A DNA stretch of 64,000 bases from Ignavibacteria bacterium (GCA_016719565.1 JADJYU010000007.1:1-64000), one strand, 5' to 3'; counted from the stretch's first letter, positions 8,841 to 17,905 are shown. Notes: generated by a model not told the origin, from the letters alone. Program-made: numbers and translations.

Positions 8841-10430
8841 TTATTTATAATAAATTGTATAATAAATAGTCTGCTTCTTTTTATAGTTGCTTTCTTTAAA
8901 CCAATCTTTGTTCTTTTCAATAAAATTTTTATTTAAATCATGATATATTAATATTGTGCTTATATCAGAATTATCTTTTTTAGAATCAACTAAATTATTT
9001 CCAAATAATCGTAATGCAAAATTCATTGATTTATTATATAAGGCTGTATCGGAAAAAAATATATTAATATCCTTCTTTTTTATAAATTCATATTTATAAT
9101 TCTTTTTAACATTAAGGTAATCAAGATGTATTTTTAATGACCTTACCTGATATCCTTGTTGAGCAGGATCAAATACAATTAATAAGTTTTTATCAGGATA
9201 TTTTTTTAAAAAATTTATTACCTGTGTATTTTCCCTGCATCTTTTTGAAAATGCAGAAATTTCAGGTATTGAAACAGTAAATACTTCTATAAACAGGTAA
9301 GCTATAATTGTAAACAAATAAATATATTTTGGAAATGATGATATCGATTTACTGTCAAATATAATTTTTAAAATGTAAATTATAAGAAAAGAATACCCTA
9401 ATAAATAAGGCACATAATATCTCCCTTCAATAAAGCCACTTCTGTAATAAATAATAAACTGAGGTATAAAAATCAAAAATGCAAGAATAAATACTATAAA
9501 TATATTTTTTAAATGTTTTTTTATGTAGTCAGATGATAGTTTATTCTTTTGCAGTTCATTTTCGAAAAAAATTAATAGGCCAAATAATGCCATTAAGAGA
9601 AAATTTTTTTTGAAAAAAGAATCAATAAAATCAGAAAAAACTTTTACTGAGAATAAGCTAATGTTAACATTATTATGAGAACCTTCACGACTTACACCAA
9701 CGGAATTTAATAATAAAAGCACTATAGATATGAATAAAACAGAAGTTAAAATTAACAGAATATAATTTTTCTTAAAAGTCTCAATAATTCCGGTATTATT
9801 TCTAAAATGGTACAACCATAAGTATAAAAATAAAATGGCAGGAGTTAAAATTAAAAAACTTTCTTTACTTAATGATGTAATCATCAATGTAAATAAAAAA
9901 AAGAATTTATATAAAATCTGATTTTTTTCCGAGAAAATACTTTTAGATAAAAAGAATAATGTTAAAGATAACATAAACATGCCAAATATTTCAGAATCTG
10001 GCGGACGGGAATACATAATTGTGGCAGGACCTATCAGGGTGAGTAAAGCAAATAAAAAAGATTGTACTGCACTAAAACCTATATTTTTGCAAAATCTATA
10101 AAGAAAAAAAGCAGTGCATATTCCAAGAATTGAGATAAAAATATTTAACAATAATAAATTATAACCAAATATCTTAACTGAAGTCAAAAAGTACAGCAAC
10201 CAAACCGGTCTGAATCTTTTATGCCCTTTGAATTCAGTTTTCAACTGATCTTCATACACCGAAGTAAAAGACGTGGTATCTAAGGCGAGATCGGACAGTA
10301 TATAAGCATGGTCTTCAACAATATTATATCCTTTATTAAATGATTCCGAATATCTGAATATTGAATAAAAAATTAGCAGAAATAAAATGAAAACAAATAA
10401 ATTACTATTAACGATTTTTTTATAATTCAT
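8841..10430 (-). CDS. GT-C family membrane glycosyltransferase
   Basis: The 529-residue protein has a short cytoplasmic start, a first membrane helix (LFVFILFLLIFYSIF), then a periplasmic loop with GYNIVEDHAYILSD, and about ten further hydrophobic segments before a soluble C-terminal part (about residues 400-529). The acidic ED pair in loop 1 is the expected catalytic position of GT-C enzymes, which use polyprenyl-phosphate sugars. The GT2 gene on the other strand at 10742 is of the type that makes such donors. Products could be a modified lipid, glycan or protein. The neighbouring signal-bearing secreted protein is one possible target, by inference from position only. Confidence 0.7.
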   Translation of the reverse strand: MNYKKIVNSNLFVFILFLLIFYSIFRYSESFNKGYNIVEDHAYILSDLALDTTSFTSVYEDQLKTEFKGHKRFRPVWLLYFLTSVKIFGYNLLLLNIFISILGICTAFFLYRFCKNIGFSAVQSFLFALLTLIGPATIMYSRPPDSEIFGMFMLSLTLFFLSKSIFSEKNQILYKFFFLFTLMITSLSKESFLILTPAILFLYLWLYHFRNNTGIIETFKKNYILLILTSVLFISIVLLLLNSVGVSREGSHNNVNISLFSVKVFSDFIDSFFKKNFLLMALFGLLIFFENELQKNKLSSDYIKKHLKNIFIVFILAFLIFIPQFIIYYRSGFIEGRYYVPYLLGYSFLIIYILKIIFDSKSISSFPKYIYLFTIIAYLFIEVFTVSIPEISAFSKRCRENTQVINFLKKYPDKNLLIVFDPAQQGYQVRSLKIHLDYLNVKKNYKYEFIKKKDINIFFSDTALYNKSMNFALRLFGNNLVDSKKDNSDISTILIYHDLNKNFIEKNKDWFKESNYKKKQTIYYTIYYK

Positions 10431-10741
10431 TGAAATTGAAATATTTAATTTTCAGCGAATCCATTAAAATGTATATTTCATAAGCTTACTTACTATTAAT
10501 AAATTAATGAATAAATCGGGTTAAGCTATTTATAATTTAAAAAATTTAAAATGCTTAAATTCATGAATTGTCTTATTACTTGCTTTCTATTTCAATTTTT
10601 TAAAATTCTTTTTTCTAATAGAATATGTATTGATATTTTAACAGAACTGCATTTATAAATCATTATAAGTATATTTGCAATAATTTATTTCACTTTCTAA
10701 GCACATATACAATCATCTTAAGTTAACTTCTTAAATTATAA
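10431..10741. other. Divergent intergenic region with promoter-like element
   Basis: The region separates the minus-strand GT-C gene from the plus-strand GT2 gene. Its left part repeats the upstream region of copy A (7163-7335). TATATTTG at 10670-10677 fits the Bacteroidota -7 element TAnnTTTG and sits 64 bp before the GT2 start, but I see no good -33 TTG at the expected distance. No gene is visible. Confidence 0.4.
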
Positions 10742-11680
10742 ATGACGGAAAATTTCACTGGATCAAAAATAAGTATAGTAATTCCATGCTATAATGAAGA
10801 AGGTAATGTTGAATTATTATATAAAAAAATTAAAGAATCACTTCCCGGGTATGCAATTGAATTTATTTTTGTAGATGATAACAGCAATGATAATACATTA
10901 AATATCTTGGAAGTGCTTTCAGTCAAAGATCAGAATGTAAAATTTTTATCTTTTTCACGAAACTTTGGTCATCAGAGCGCATTAAGAGCGGGACTTGAAT
11001 ATTCATCCGGTGATTGTGTTATCAGCATGGACGGCGATCTGCAGCATCCGCCGGAGCTCCTGCAGTCAATGATTGAAAAATGGAAAGAAGGTTACGATAT
11101 TGTATATACTGTAAGAAAAGATATTGAGAATGTATCCGGATTTAAAAAATTCACCGCCTCTGTGTTTTACAATTTAATAAATAACTTATCCGATATAGAA
11201 ATAAAGCAGGGCGCTGCAGATTTTCGTCTGCTTGATAAAAAAATAGTCCGCGTTCTGGTAGATGATATTACTGAATATCACTTGTTTTTCAGAGGACTTA
11301 TAAGCTGGATCGGATACAAGCAGACATTTATAGAATATATTCCCCATAAGAGACATTCCGGTACTACGAAATATTCATTATCGAAAATGATTAATTTTGC
11401 AATCGAAGGCATAACTTCATTTTCAATAAGACCTTTAAAATTAGCGATACTCATGGGAGTCACAATATCATTTTTATCTGCAATTTATGGTTTGTATGCT
11501 GTAGGAATGGCGTTATTTACAGATGAAACACTCCAGGGCTGGGCGTCAGTACTGGTAAGTATACTATTTATAGGAGGTATTAATATGATACTGATAGGAA
11601 TAGTCGGGGAGTATATCGGTAAATTATATATTCAAAGTAAGAAAAGACCTTATTTTTTAATTAAAAAAACAAATGTATAA
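10742..11680 (+). CDS. Polyprenyl-phosphate glycosyltransferase, GT2 (DPM1/GtrB-like)
   Basis: The 312-residue enzyme begins with a GT2 core: ISIVIPCYNEEGNVE (about residues 10-24), EFIFVDDNSNDNT (about 40-52), the donor-metal motif MDGDLQHPPE near residue 97, and HKRHSGTTKYSLSKM. Two C-terminal membrane helices follow (ILMGVTISFLSAIYGLY and the segment ending in GIVGEYIGKLY). This is the GtrB/DPM1-like layout, in which a sugar is moved from a nucleotide donor to polyprenyl phosphate at the inner face of the membrane. The product would feed GT-C enzymes such as the one encoded divergently at 8841-10430. It overlaps or abuts the next methyltransferase gene. Confidence 0.85.
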   Translation: MTENFTGSKISIVIPCYNEEGNVELLYKKIKESLPGYAIEFIFVDDNSNDNTLNILEVLSVKDQNVKFLSFSRNFGHQSALRAGLEYSSGDCVISMDGDLQHPPELLQSMIEKWKEGYDIVYTVRKDIENVSGFKKFTASVFYNLINNLSDIEIKQGAADFRLLDKKIVRVLVDDITEYHLFFRGLISWIGYKQTFIEYIPHKRHSGTTKYSLSKMINFAIEGITSFSIRPLKLAILMGVTISFLSAIYGLYAVGMALFTDETLQGWASVLVSILFIGGINMILIGIVGEYIGKLYIQSKKRPYFLIKKTNV

Positions 11681-11681
11681 A

Positions 11682-12146
11682 ATGGATAAAGAAAAATTCT
11701 ACGATACCATTGCAGATGATTTTGATTCGATCATGAATATGTATGATACTAACAGAAGAATCGAAGTAATATTTGATGATTTTTTAGGCAGTGAAGATTT
11801 AAAAAATAAAACTCTCCTGGATGGCGGCTGCGGTACGGGATTGTTTACAAAAAAGGCGATAGAACGGGGAGCTAAAGTTACTTCACTCGATATAGCTCCG
11901 AAATTAGTGCAACTTACAATCAAGAAAAATCCGTCTGCAACAGGCATTGAAGGTTCTTTATTGGATCTGCCGTTTGAAGAAAATACATTTGATTTTGTTA
12001 TTTCATCTGATGTAATAGAACATACTCCCGACCCTCTTGCTGCAGTAAAAGAATTGATAAGAGTTTTAAAACCCCGGATTATAACTTTGAAAATTTTTCT
12101 AAACAATAGTTATATATTTTATAATCCAGCTCATTGGTTTCCTTAA
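11682..12146 (+). CDS. SAM-dependent methyltransferase, truncated at the C-terminus
   Basis: The sequence starts MDKEKFYDTIADDFD and carries the full N-terminal Rossmann half: KTLLDGGCGTGLFTKK (motif I), SLDIAPKLV, and FDFVISSDVIEHTPDP. It is UbiG/Methyltransf_11-like. Homology stops after VLKP at about 12073, where RVLKPGG would be expected. The last 24 or so residues are unrelated and come from antisense reading of another gene fragment. The decayed copy at 7350-7843 retains what looks like the missing C-terminal part. I chose ATG 11682 over 11673 because the latter overlaps the upstream stop. The enzyme is probably non-functional as read. Confidence 0.65.
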   Translation: MDKEKFYDTIADDFDSIMNMYDTNRRIEVIFDDFLGSEDLKNKTLLDGGCGTGLFTKKAIERGAKVTSLDIAPKLVQLTIKKNPSATGIEGSLLDLPFEENTFDFVISSDVIEHTPDPLAAVKELIRVLKPRIITLKIFLNNSYIFYNPAHWFP

Positions 12147-12240
12147 ATTTTTCTTTGAATTCCTGAGAAGATTCTGTACCTAAATATCCTTGTAAGTATT
12201 TTCTGTATTTTTTTTAAGGTGAGTGAGCAAATTTTGTAAT
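12079..12240 (-). pseudogene. C-terminal remnant of a possible sulfotransferase
   Basis: The minus strand reads LGTESSQEFKEKFKETNELD followed by YKIYNYCLEKFSKL and a stop at 12079. With one frame change in a run of eight A it extends upstream through NLLTHLKKKYRKYLQGY. This looks like the extreme C-terminus of a sulfotransferase-like protein (the D-x-x-x-Y-x-Y pattern before the end), but the piece is short. It marks the breakpoint that removed the 3' end of the convergent methyltransferase. Confidence 0.35.
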
Positions 12241-12247
12241 TAATATC

Positions 12248-13960
12248 CTAATCATTTAACATCCAGGCATATTTAGTTGGTTTAATCACTTTAGTTATTT
12301 TTTCTATGTTTTCAATTAATTTATTGACAGCAAAAGGATTTGTCCTCTTATGAATTATTGAAGGATCATTACTGTGAATTCCCAAAAAGTTGCATACTTT
12401 ATTAAATGCAACCAAAGGATTTTCAAGAATATCATCTTCATAGGTTAGTGACAGCGAATTTTTTTGTGATATTAAATTTTCTAACACTTTATACTCTTTG
12501 TCAAAATATTCAAAAAGTTCGACCAATGTAAAAGTCTTATTCCCAAACCATACTTTCTTCGGATCAATTTTTACTTTATTTGCTTCTTTCATTTCAGTAG
12601 TTGTATGAAATGTTTTTGTCTGTTTGGCAGCTATTAATGATATGATCTGCTTAAGGTAATTTTTCCTTTTTAACAAAATAAATTTATCATAATCTAAGTC
12701 AGATAAAGCTGACAAATAATTAAGAATGTTCATATTTGCTAATTCTTTTCTCAAATGTTCTTCTTCAGTAAATTTTGTTTCAAATCCATAATAATCTTTG
12801 TGAGGCCAGCTCATTCGAATCTTAAGTAAATTCATAGGATCTGTAGTCATTTTCTTTTCTTCCATTTCATTATTATAAATATAATGAAAAATCTCACTGT
12901 CCCAGTGAATTTGAGGATGCTGATCCAATAAGCTTCCAAGAACTGAACTCCCGCATCTTCCAAGATGAAACATTACAATATTTCCTTTTCTTCTTTTTTT
13001 GGCAAATGGTTTGTTAAGAAAATATCTCAACCATAACCTATCGGTCTCATCAAAATTTTTGCCGGTTTTATGTATAGCTTCCGGAGTAATGCCTTCCTCA
13101 GCAACGTTGGTCAAAATGTCCTCAAAATTTTTGATTAAACCGACTTTCTTATTTTTTTCATTGGTATTGTTAAAATCTTTTGGCTTTATAAATATTACTG
13201 CACTTTCTTTGTTCAATAATAATTTGTCAGGATCAAACTCTTCAAGTATGTTGCTGTTTTTTAATAACATCAATCCTTTATACTGATCAACTTTTATAAT
13301 ATCAAAAATATTTTCATATGTAGAATTATTGTAACTCAGTAAGGTATAATCTAAATTGATCACTAAATTAACATTCGTTGTCAGAATTTTAAAACAGCCA
13401 TTTAAAACTAACCATTCATATCCGTTTACATCTAAGATTAATGTATCAAAATTACCAAATTCAGTTATTAATTCATCACATCTTATTGAATTTACAGCAA
13501 TGGTTTCACCCGGAACATCTGTATGATCATAACTGACAGAACTGTTTGGTATATTCCAAACTATACATTTATCATTTGAATAAGAGGCAGCAACATTTTT
13601 AAAAAAGCAGTTACTGTAATTGTTTAATCCAAAATGTGAATTTGAAACTAAATAATTACTTGGAATTGGATCCACGCCCACTATAGCACCTTTATCACCA
13701 ATTAAATTCCGGATAATACAATTTGTAATACCATAACCACTTCCGACATTAAGGATGTTATCTCCTTTATTAATTAAATATTTATATCCTTCTAATATTT
13801 TAGAATTTACTAAATCTTTAGGATCATATAAAAATCTTGAGCATTCGTCTACTACCCAATATTTAAAATTAATTTCTCCATTTCTGTATTCTTCTGTATA
13901 AGGATATATAATTTCATCTTCTCTAACATTATTTAGATTTTGCACTAAAACATTTTCCAT
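12248..13960 (-). CDS. FkbM-type methyltransferase / sulfotransferase fusion protein
   Basis: The 570-residue protein has two domains. Residues about 55-210 form a methyltransferase: GDNILNVGSGYGITNCIIR (motif I), AIVGVDPIPSNYLV, and NFDTLILDVNGYEWLVLNG, the FkbM-like acceptor motif. Residues about 325-565 form a sulfotransferase: GNIVMFHLGRCGSSVLGSL holds the 5'-phosphosulfate loop (R335 to S339) for PAPS binding, and LSLTYEDDILENP and a C-terminal IIHKRTNPF occupy the usual 3'-phosphate region. It would sulfate, and perhaps methylate, a glycan or lipid. It is downstream of cysC-cysD-cysN, which supply PAPS. A paralogous pair of ORFs follows the same domain order at 14144-15842. Confidence 0.8.
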   Translation of the reverse strand: MENVLVQNLNNVREDEIIYPYTEEYRNGEINFKYWVVDECSRFLYDPKDLVNSKILEGYKYLINKGDNILNVGSGYGITNCIIRNLIGDKGAIVGVDPIPSNYLVSNSHFGLNNYSNCFFKNVAASYSNDKCIVWNIPNSSVSYDHTDVPGETIAVNSIRCDELITEFGNFDTLILDVNGYEWLVLNGCFKILTTNVNLVINLDYTLLSYNNSTYENIFDIIKVDQYKGLMLLKNSNILEEFDPDKLLLNKESAVIFIKPKDFNNTNEKNKKVGLIKNFEDILTNVAEEGITPEAIHKTGKNFDETDRLWLRYFLNKPFAKKRRKGNIVMFHLGRCGSSVLGSLLDQHPQIHWDSEIFHYIYNNEMEEKKMTTDPMNLLKIRMSWPHKDYYGFETKFTEEEHLRKELANMNILNYLSALSDLDYDKFILLKRKNYLKQIISLIAAKQTKTFHTTTEMKEANKVKIDPKKVWFGNKTFTLVELFEYFDKEYKVLENLISQKNSLSLTYEDDILENPLVAFNKVCNFLGIHSNDPSIIHKRTNPFAVNKLIENIEKITKVIKPTKYAWMLND

Positions 13961-14143
13961 AAAACTTATTTATTGTAAGATTAACGAATTTATCCGATTT
14001 TCATCATAAACTCCGGATATAAAACTTCTTTGGTCGAAAGAAGTCATTATGTAATAGGATTTATTTGTCAGACTTTATTTATTGTAAACTATTTCTCTTT
14101 AAAAATTTTTTCGTATGTTTGTAATCTTTAAAACTATTCAGTT

Positions 14144-15028
14144 TTAATCCAGCATCCAGGCATATTTTGTATAATCCAGGTATAATTTTAATTCATCAAA
14201 GTTTTCAACAATTTCTTCAATTTTAAAGGGATTTGTTCTTTTATGTACTATCTTAGGAGAATGATAATCAACATCTAAAAAATCGCAAACTTTTTTATAA
14301 GCAACTATAGGATCGTTTTGAATATCTTCTTCGTAAGTTAGATTTAACAATTTTTTATCCTTTAATAAGTTGTTTAATTCAGTATAATCATTATCCATAT
14401 CTTCAAAAATTTCTAATAAAGGTTTTTCAATACTACCCATCCAGCAATTATATACATCAATATTAACAGTATCAGGCATAGTTTTATCTTTTGTAGAATG
14501 ATAAATTTTCGTTTTTTCAGCTATATGGTATGAAAGGATTTGCTTTAAATAATTTTCCCGTTTTAAAATTATAAAGTTTTCGAATCCAATTTTGGATAAT
14601 AAATCAATATAGTCATCAAGTTGTATATTTAATATTTCTTCCCTCAAGTGTTCACCTTTGGAAAATTTGGTTTCAAATCCATAATATTTTTTTAATGTCC
14701 AGTACATTCGAATTTTTAAAAAAGTAATAGGATTGTTTGTCATTTTAAGTTCTTCTACATCAGCTACAATATCACTTAAATGATTTACATTACCATGTAA
14801 TTTTTCACTTTCAAGTTTCTTTAAATAAAAGTCACCTATGTTTTCACCATCCCAGAAAATATCAGGGTTACTTTTCAGCATAAAAGCAAGCACAGAACTG
14901 CCACATCTCCCTAAATGGAATAATGCTATATTTCCTTTTCGCCTTTTTTTTGAAAATGGTAAATTGATATAATATTTCATCCATAGTTTATCACTTTCAT
15001 TATAATACTTTTCGTATTTAAATAACAT
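14144..15028 (-). CDS. PAPS-dependent sulfotransferase (domain of a broken fusion)
   Basis: The 294-residue protein corresponds to the C-terminal domain of the fusion at 12248-13960. It begins in the linker (KYYNESDKLWMKYYINLPF) and has KGNIALFHLGRCGSSVLAFM (PAPS loop at about residues 37-46), LKIRMYWTLKKYYGFETKF, LNLTYEEDIQNDP and VHKRTNPF. Sulfotransferases of this group move sulfate from PAPS to hydroxyls of sugars or lipids. The region between it and the upstream methyltransferase still encodes linker-like protein in a third frame (SSKSQDNKLNDSIESDLIK), so it is probably the 3' part of one fused gene with missing bases near 15065 and 15118. Confidence 0.75.
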   Translation of the reverse strand: MLFKYEKYYNESDKLWMKYYINLPFSKKRRKGNIALFHLGRCGSSVLAFMLKSNPDIFWDGENIGDFYLKKLESEKLHGNVNHLSDIVADVEELKMTNNPITFLKIRMYWTLKKYYGFETKFSKGEHLREEILNIQLDDYIDLLSKIGFENFIILKRENYLKQILSYHIAEKTKIYHSTKDKTMPDTVNIDVYNCWMGSIEKPLLEIFEDMDNDYTELNNLLKDKKLLNLTYEEDIQNDPIVAYKKVCDFLDVDYHSPKIVHKRTNPFKIEEIVENFDELKLYLDYTKYAWMLD

Positions 15029-15116
15029 CGCAGAATATTCTTCTCGATCAATATTTTCCTTTTAATAAGATCAGATTCAATGGAATCATTTAATTTGTTA
15101 TCCTGAGATTTAGAGC

Positions 15117-15842
15117 TTAATAATATTCTTGAACCTGGCTAGAATTGTTTAACGATTCATAGTCAAAAGGTACAAGTTTATTTTCAGCAAATATGTAAAC
15201 AAGACCTTCATAATTACTTGCATCAATTATGTCCAAAATTTCCTGAAAATTCGAAGTATTAAAAGGCGTTTTAAATTCAAATAAATTTAAAATGATTTTG
15301 GGCTTGCTTGTTAGCAGCTCTGAACAGCCTTTGAGTACGTTTAACTCAAAGCCATTTACATCAAGTATGATAATATCAAAAAATCCGTAATCTTTAATAA
15401 GTTTATCACACTCCATCGTATCAATTTTAGAAGTCTCTTCACTTTCAGAATATGTTAGTACTCCATTGTCTTTATTCTTATAATTTTCTTTTCCGCTCTT
15501 TTGATATGCAGCAAAATTCAGGATGTGACATTTCTCGAACTGGTTTAATGCTATCATAGAATTAGCGATTAAACAATTATTTGGAACTAGTTCAACTCCC
15601 ACAACAATCCCCTCATTCCCTGTTATGCTTTTAAACAGACAAGTTGTAAATCCATTACCACTCCCTATTTCTAATATTTTATCACCTTTTTTGATAAATT
15701 TTTTATACTCTTCAGTTAAAATCCAGTTTTTCCATTTTGATGGTTCATACAAATTTTCGTAAAGTTCATTAGTAACCCAATATTTGAATTTAATGTCATC
15801 CATTTCGAATGTTTGGATATAAGGGAATTTATTATTGGACAT
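15117..15842 (-). CDS. FkbM-type methyltransferase (domain of a broken fusion)
   Basis: The 241-residue protein matches the N-terminal domain of the 12248-13960 fusion: IKFKYWVTNELYENLYEP, GDKILEIGSGNGFTTCLFK (motif I), GIVVGVELVPNNCLI and FFDIIILDVNGFELNVLKG. The order of conserved blocks is the same throughout. Its stop lies about 90 bp before the sulfotransferase start, and a frame change restores continuous linker sequence, so the two ORFs probably descend from one gene. It follows cysN by about 75 bp on the same strand and is likely in the same transcript. Confidence 0.75.
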   Translation of the reverse strand: MSNNKFPYIQTFEMDDIKFKYWVTNELYENLYEPSKWKNWILTEEYKKFIKKGDKILEIGSGNGFTTCLFKSITGNEGIVVGVELVPNNCLIANSMIALNQFEKCHILNFAAYQKSGKENYKNKDNGVLTYSESEETSKIDTMECDKLIKDYGFFDIIILDVNGFELNVLKGCSELLTSKPKIILNLFEFKTPFNTSNFQEILDIIDASNYEGLVYIFAENKLVPFDYESLNNSSQVQEYY

Positions 15843-15916
15843 AGTTTAATTTAAAAATAATTATTTAGTACTAAAATGTTTTTGAAAGTTTATATAAATC
15901 CATATATACATTTTAC

Positions 15917-17176
15917 TTATATTATCATCCCCGCAGCCACAGTAACTTTTGTCGCTTCATCAATGAGTATAAGACTTCCCGTATTCCTGTTTTTTTTGTA
16001 ACTGTCATAAAATAACGGCTGCGTAGTGCGAAGTTTTATCCGCGCAATATCATTCATTTTTATTTCCTTATCATCCTCGATACGGTGCAGTGTGTTTATA
16101 TCGAACTTATAGTTTATTTCCTTTATGATGGCTTTTACTTCCTTTGTGGTATGCATAAGAAGATATTTTGCAGACGGATTCATTGAATGGTTGCTGAGCC
16201 AGCAGATTATTACATCTATATCCTGACCTGATTCCGGCTGATTATGAACTCTCACAATCATATCCCCGCGGCTTATATCAATTTCATCTTCAAGGCGGAG
16301 TGTAACGGACATAGGAGCAAACGCTTCAGATACCGGACCTTCGAATGTATCTATCGATTTTATCTTTGAAGTAAATCCGGAAGGCAGCACGGAAACTTCA
16401 TCTCCCGGCATAAACACGCCGCTTGCAACTCTTCCGGCATATCCGCGGTAATCGTGATTCAGATCTGACTGCGGTCTTATTACAAACTGCACCGGGAAAC
16501 GGCAGTCAATGTGATTGTTGTCGCTTGCAATGTGAACGTTTTCTAAAAGATACAATAACGTCGATCCTTCATACCAGTCCATATTTCCCGATCTGTCTAC
16601 TACATTATCCCCCATCAGAGCGCTTATCGGAATGAACTGAATATCCCTGACTTCAAGCTTTGTTGCAAATTTCTTATAGTCTTCAACTATCTTTTCATAA
16701 ACATCTTTGCTGTATCCGACAAGATCCATTTTGTTGATGCATAAAACTATGTGACTGATCTTAAGTAATGACGCGATGAGTGAATGTCTGCAGGTCTGTT
16801 CGACAATACCGTGCCTTGCATCCACAAGTATGACAGCAAGATTTGCAGTGGATGCTCCGGTTACCATATTCCTTGTATACTGAATCTGTCCCGGCGTATC
16901 GGCGATCATGAATTTTCTTTTCGGGGTTGAAAAATATCTGTATGCAACATCCATAGTAATGCTCTGCTCTCTTTCAGCTTTAAGACCGTCTGTCAGAAGC
17001 GAGAGGTCAACATAATCCAGTCCTTTGTATTCGCTGGATTTCTTTACCGCTTCCAGCTGATCTTCGAAAATAGATTTCGAATCATAAAGCATTCTTCCGA
17101 TCAGTGTACTCTTCCCGTCATCTACGCTCCCGGCAGTAGTAAATCTCAGCAGTTCATTATTTTTATAATTTATCAT
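15917..17176 (-). CDS. cysN: Sulfate adenylyltransferase subunit 1 (GTPase)
   Basis: The 419-residue protein is a translation-factor-type GTPase with GSVDDGKST (G1, residues 16-24), ADTPGQ (G3, near 92-97) and NKMD (G4, 148-151), followed by EF-Tu-like beta-barrel domains. With CysD it makes adenosine 5'-phosphosulfate from ATP and sulfate, driven by GTP hydrolysis. Its length fits stand-alone CysN without a fused CysC domain, and a separate cysC is present upstream. It is separated from cysD by about 730 bp that hold a GxxExxY cassette. Downstream come the methyltransferase/sulfotransferase genes, which use the PAPS made here. Confidence 0.95.
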   Translation of the reverse strand: MINYKNNELLRFTTAGSVDDGKSTLIGRMLYDSKSIFEDQLEAVKKSSEYKGLDYVDLSLLTDGLKAEREQSITMDVAYRYFSTPKRKFMIADTPGQIQYTRNMVTGASTANLAVILVDARHGIVEQTCRHSLIASLLKISHIVLCINKMDLVGYSKDVYEKIVEDYKKFATKLEVRDIQFIPISALMGDNVVDRSGNMDWYEGSTLLYLLENVHIASDNNHIDCRFPVQFVIRPQSDLNHDYRGYAGRVASGVFMPGDEVSVLPSGFTSKIKSIDTFEGPVSEAFAPMSVTLRLEDEIDISRGDMIVRVHNQPESGQDIDVIICWLSNHSMNPSAKYLLMHTTKEVKAIIKEINYKFDINTLHRIEDDKEIKMNDIARIKLRTTQPLFYDSYKKNRNTGSLILIDEATKVTVAAGMII

Positions 17177-17318
17177 TATATATTATATGAAAACTTATTT
17201 ATAAATTTAACTAAATTTAATATTTGTAACTTGTAGCATTTAACTCGTAATTCCTAATTCATATAATGGCATAGCCAGAACCAAAAAGGATTCACCATTA
17301 AACTTTTTAACCAAGGTT

Positions 17319-17827
17319 TACCACAGAGACACAGAGCCACAGAGAAAAAACTTATTGCTTTTTAATTTATAATTCTTTTGAATCCCTCAATCAACTTGGG
17401 AACATTGAAATTTATTAAAAGTCCTAATTTTTTATTTGTTAGTTTAAGATGACTCAATAGTTGTGCTTTGAAAACAGGATGCATAATTTCAACAGATTTT
17501 AATTCAACAACAATTAGATCTTCGACTAAAATGTCTAACTTTAAATCATAGTTTAATGAACACTCTTTATAAATAATTGGAATTAAGACTTGCCTTTTAA
17601 ATGCTATGTTCCTTAAAGCTAATTCTTTACATAAACAAATTTCATATACTATTTCCAGTAAACCTGGACCTAATATTCTATGCACTTCAATTGCTGCATC
17701 TAGTATTTTCCCACTTAACTCATTCAATCTCTCATTATCCATAATTACATTTTTAATTGTTAATAAAAACTTAACAAAATAATAAATTCATTCTTAAAAT
17801 TCTCTGTGTCTCTGAGTCTCTGTGGTA
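17319..17827. mobile_element. Inverted-repeat cassette carrying a GxxExxY gene
   Basis: A 26-bp imperfect inverted repeat (24 of 26 positions match) bounds the segment at 17319-17344 and 17802-17827. Its core is ACCACAGAGAC, with a short CAGAG unit repeated. Between the arms lies one gene, GxxExxY, and nothing else. The cassette sits between cysD and cysN, which are normally adjacent or overlapping, so it looks like an insertion. I could not identify a target-site duplication. Confidence 0.55.
17362..17742 (-). CDS. GxxExxY family protein
   Basis: The 126-residue protein shows the family's hallmark GPGLLEIVYE (G-x-x-E-x-x-Y, residues about 25-35), preceded by LSGKILDAAIEVHRIL. It also has DLKLDILVEDLIVVELKSVE, in which the D and the ExK triad resemble the PD-(D/E)xK nuclease fold. 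It ends with LGLLINFNVPKLIEGFKRII. The family's role is not established; a nuclease function is an inference from the fold. It has the same orientation as the cys genes. Confidence 0.85.
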   Translation of the reverse strand: MDNERLNELSGKILDAAIEVHRILGPGLLEIVYEICLCKELALRNIAFKRQVLIPIIYKECSLNYDLKLDILVEDLIVVELKSVEIMHPVFKAQLLSHLKLTNKKLGLLINFNVPKLIEGFKRIIN

Positions 17828-17905
17828 AGTTTTCTTTCTGATCCTGAACACTAAAAATCTTACCATTTTGAGTAGATTTTGACTTGTGACTGACTAATTC
17901 CTAAT

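Larger units (their letters stand above)
7987..10612. repeat. Tandem segmental duplication, copy B
   Basis: This is the intact partner of the unit at 4553-7335: secreted protein, GT-C transferase and the upstream non-coding block with a 54-bp identical core at 10523-10576. In copy B the unit is followed by a GT2 gene and a methyltransferase truncated at its 3' end. Copy A lacks the GT2 gene but keeps a decayed 3' part of the methyltransferase, so the two copies suffered complementary losses. Confidence 0.75.

Noticed and set aside
17362..17742. GxxExxY protein considered as part of the sulfate pathway
   Set aside because: The family has no known link to sulfation, and the flanking inverted repeats indicate an insertion.
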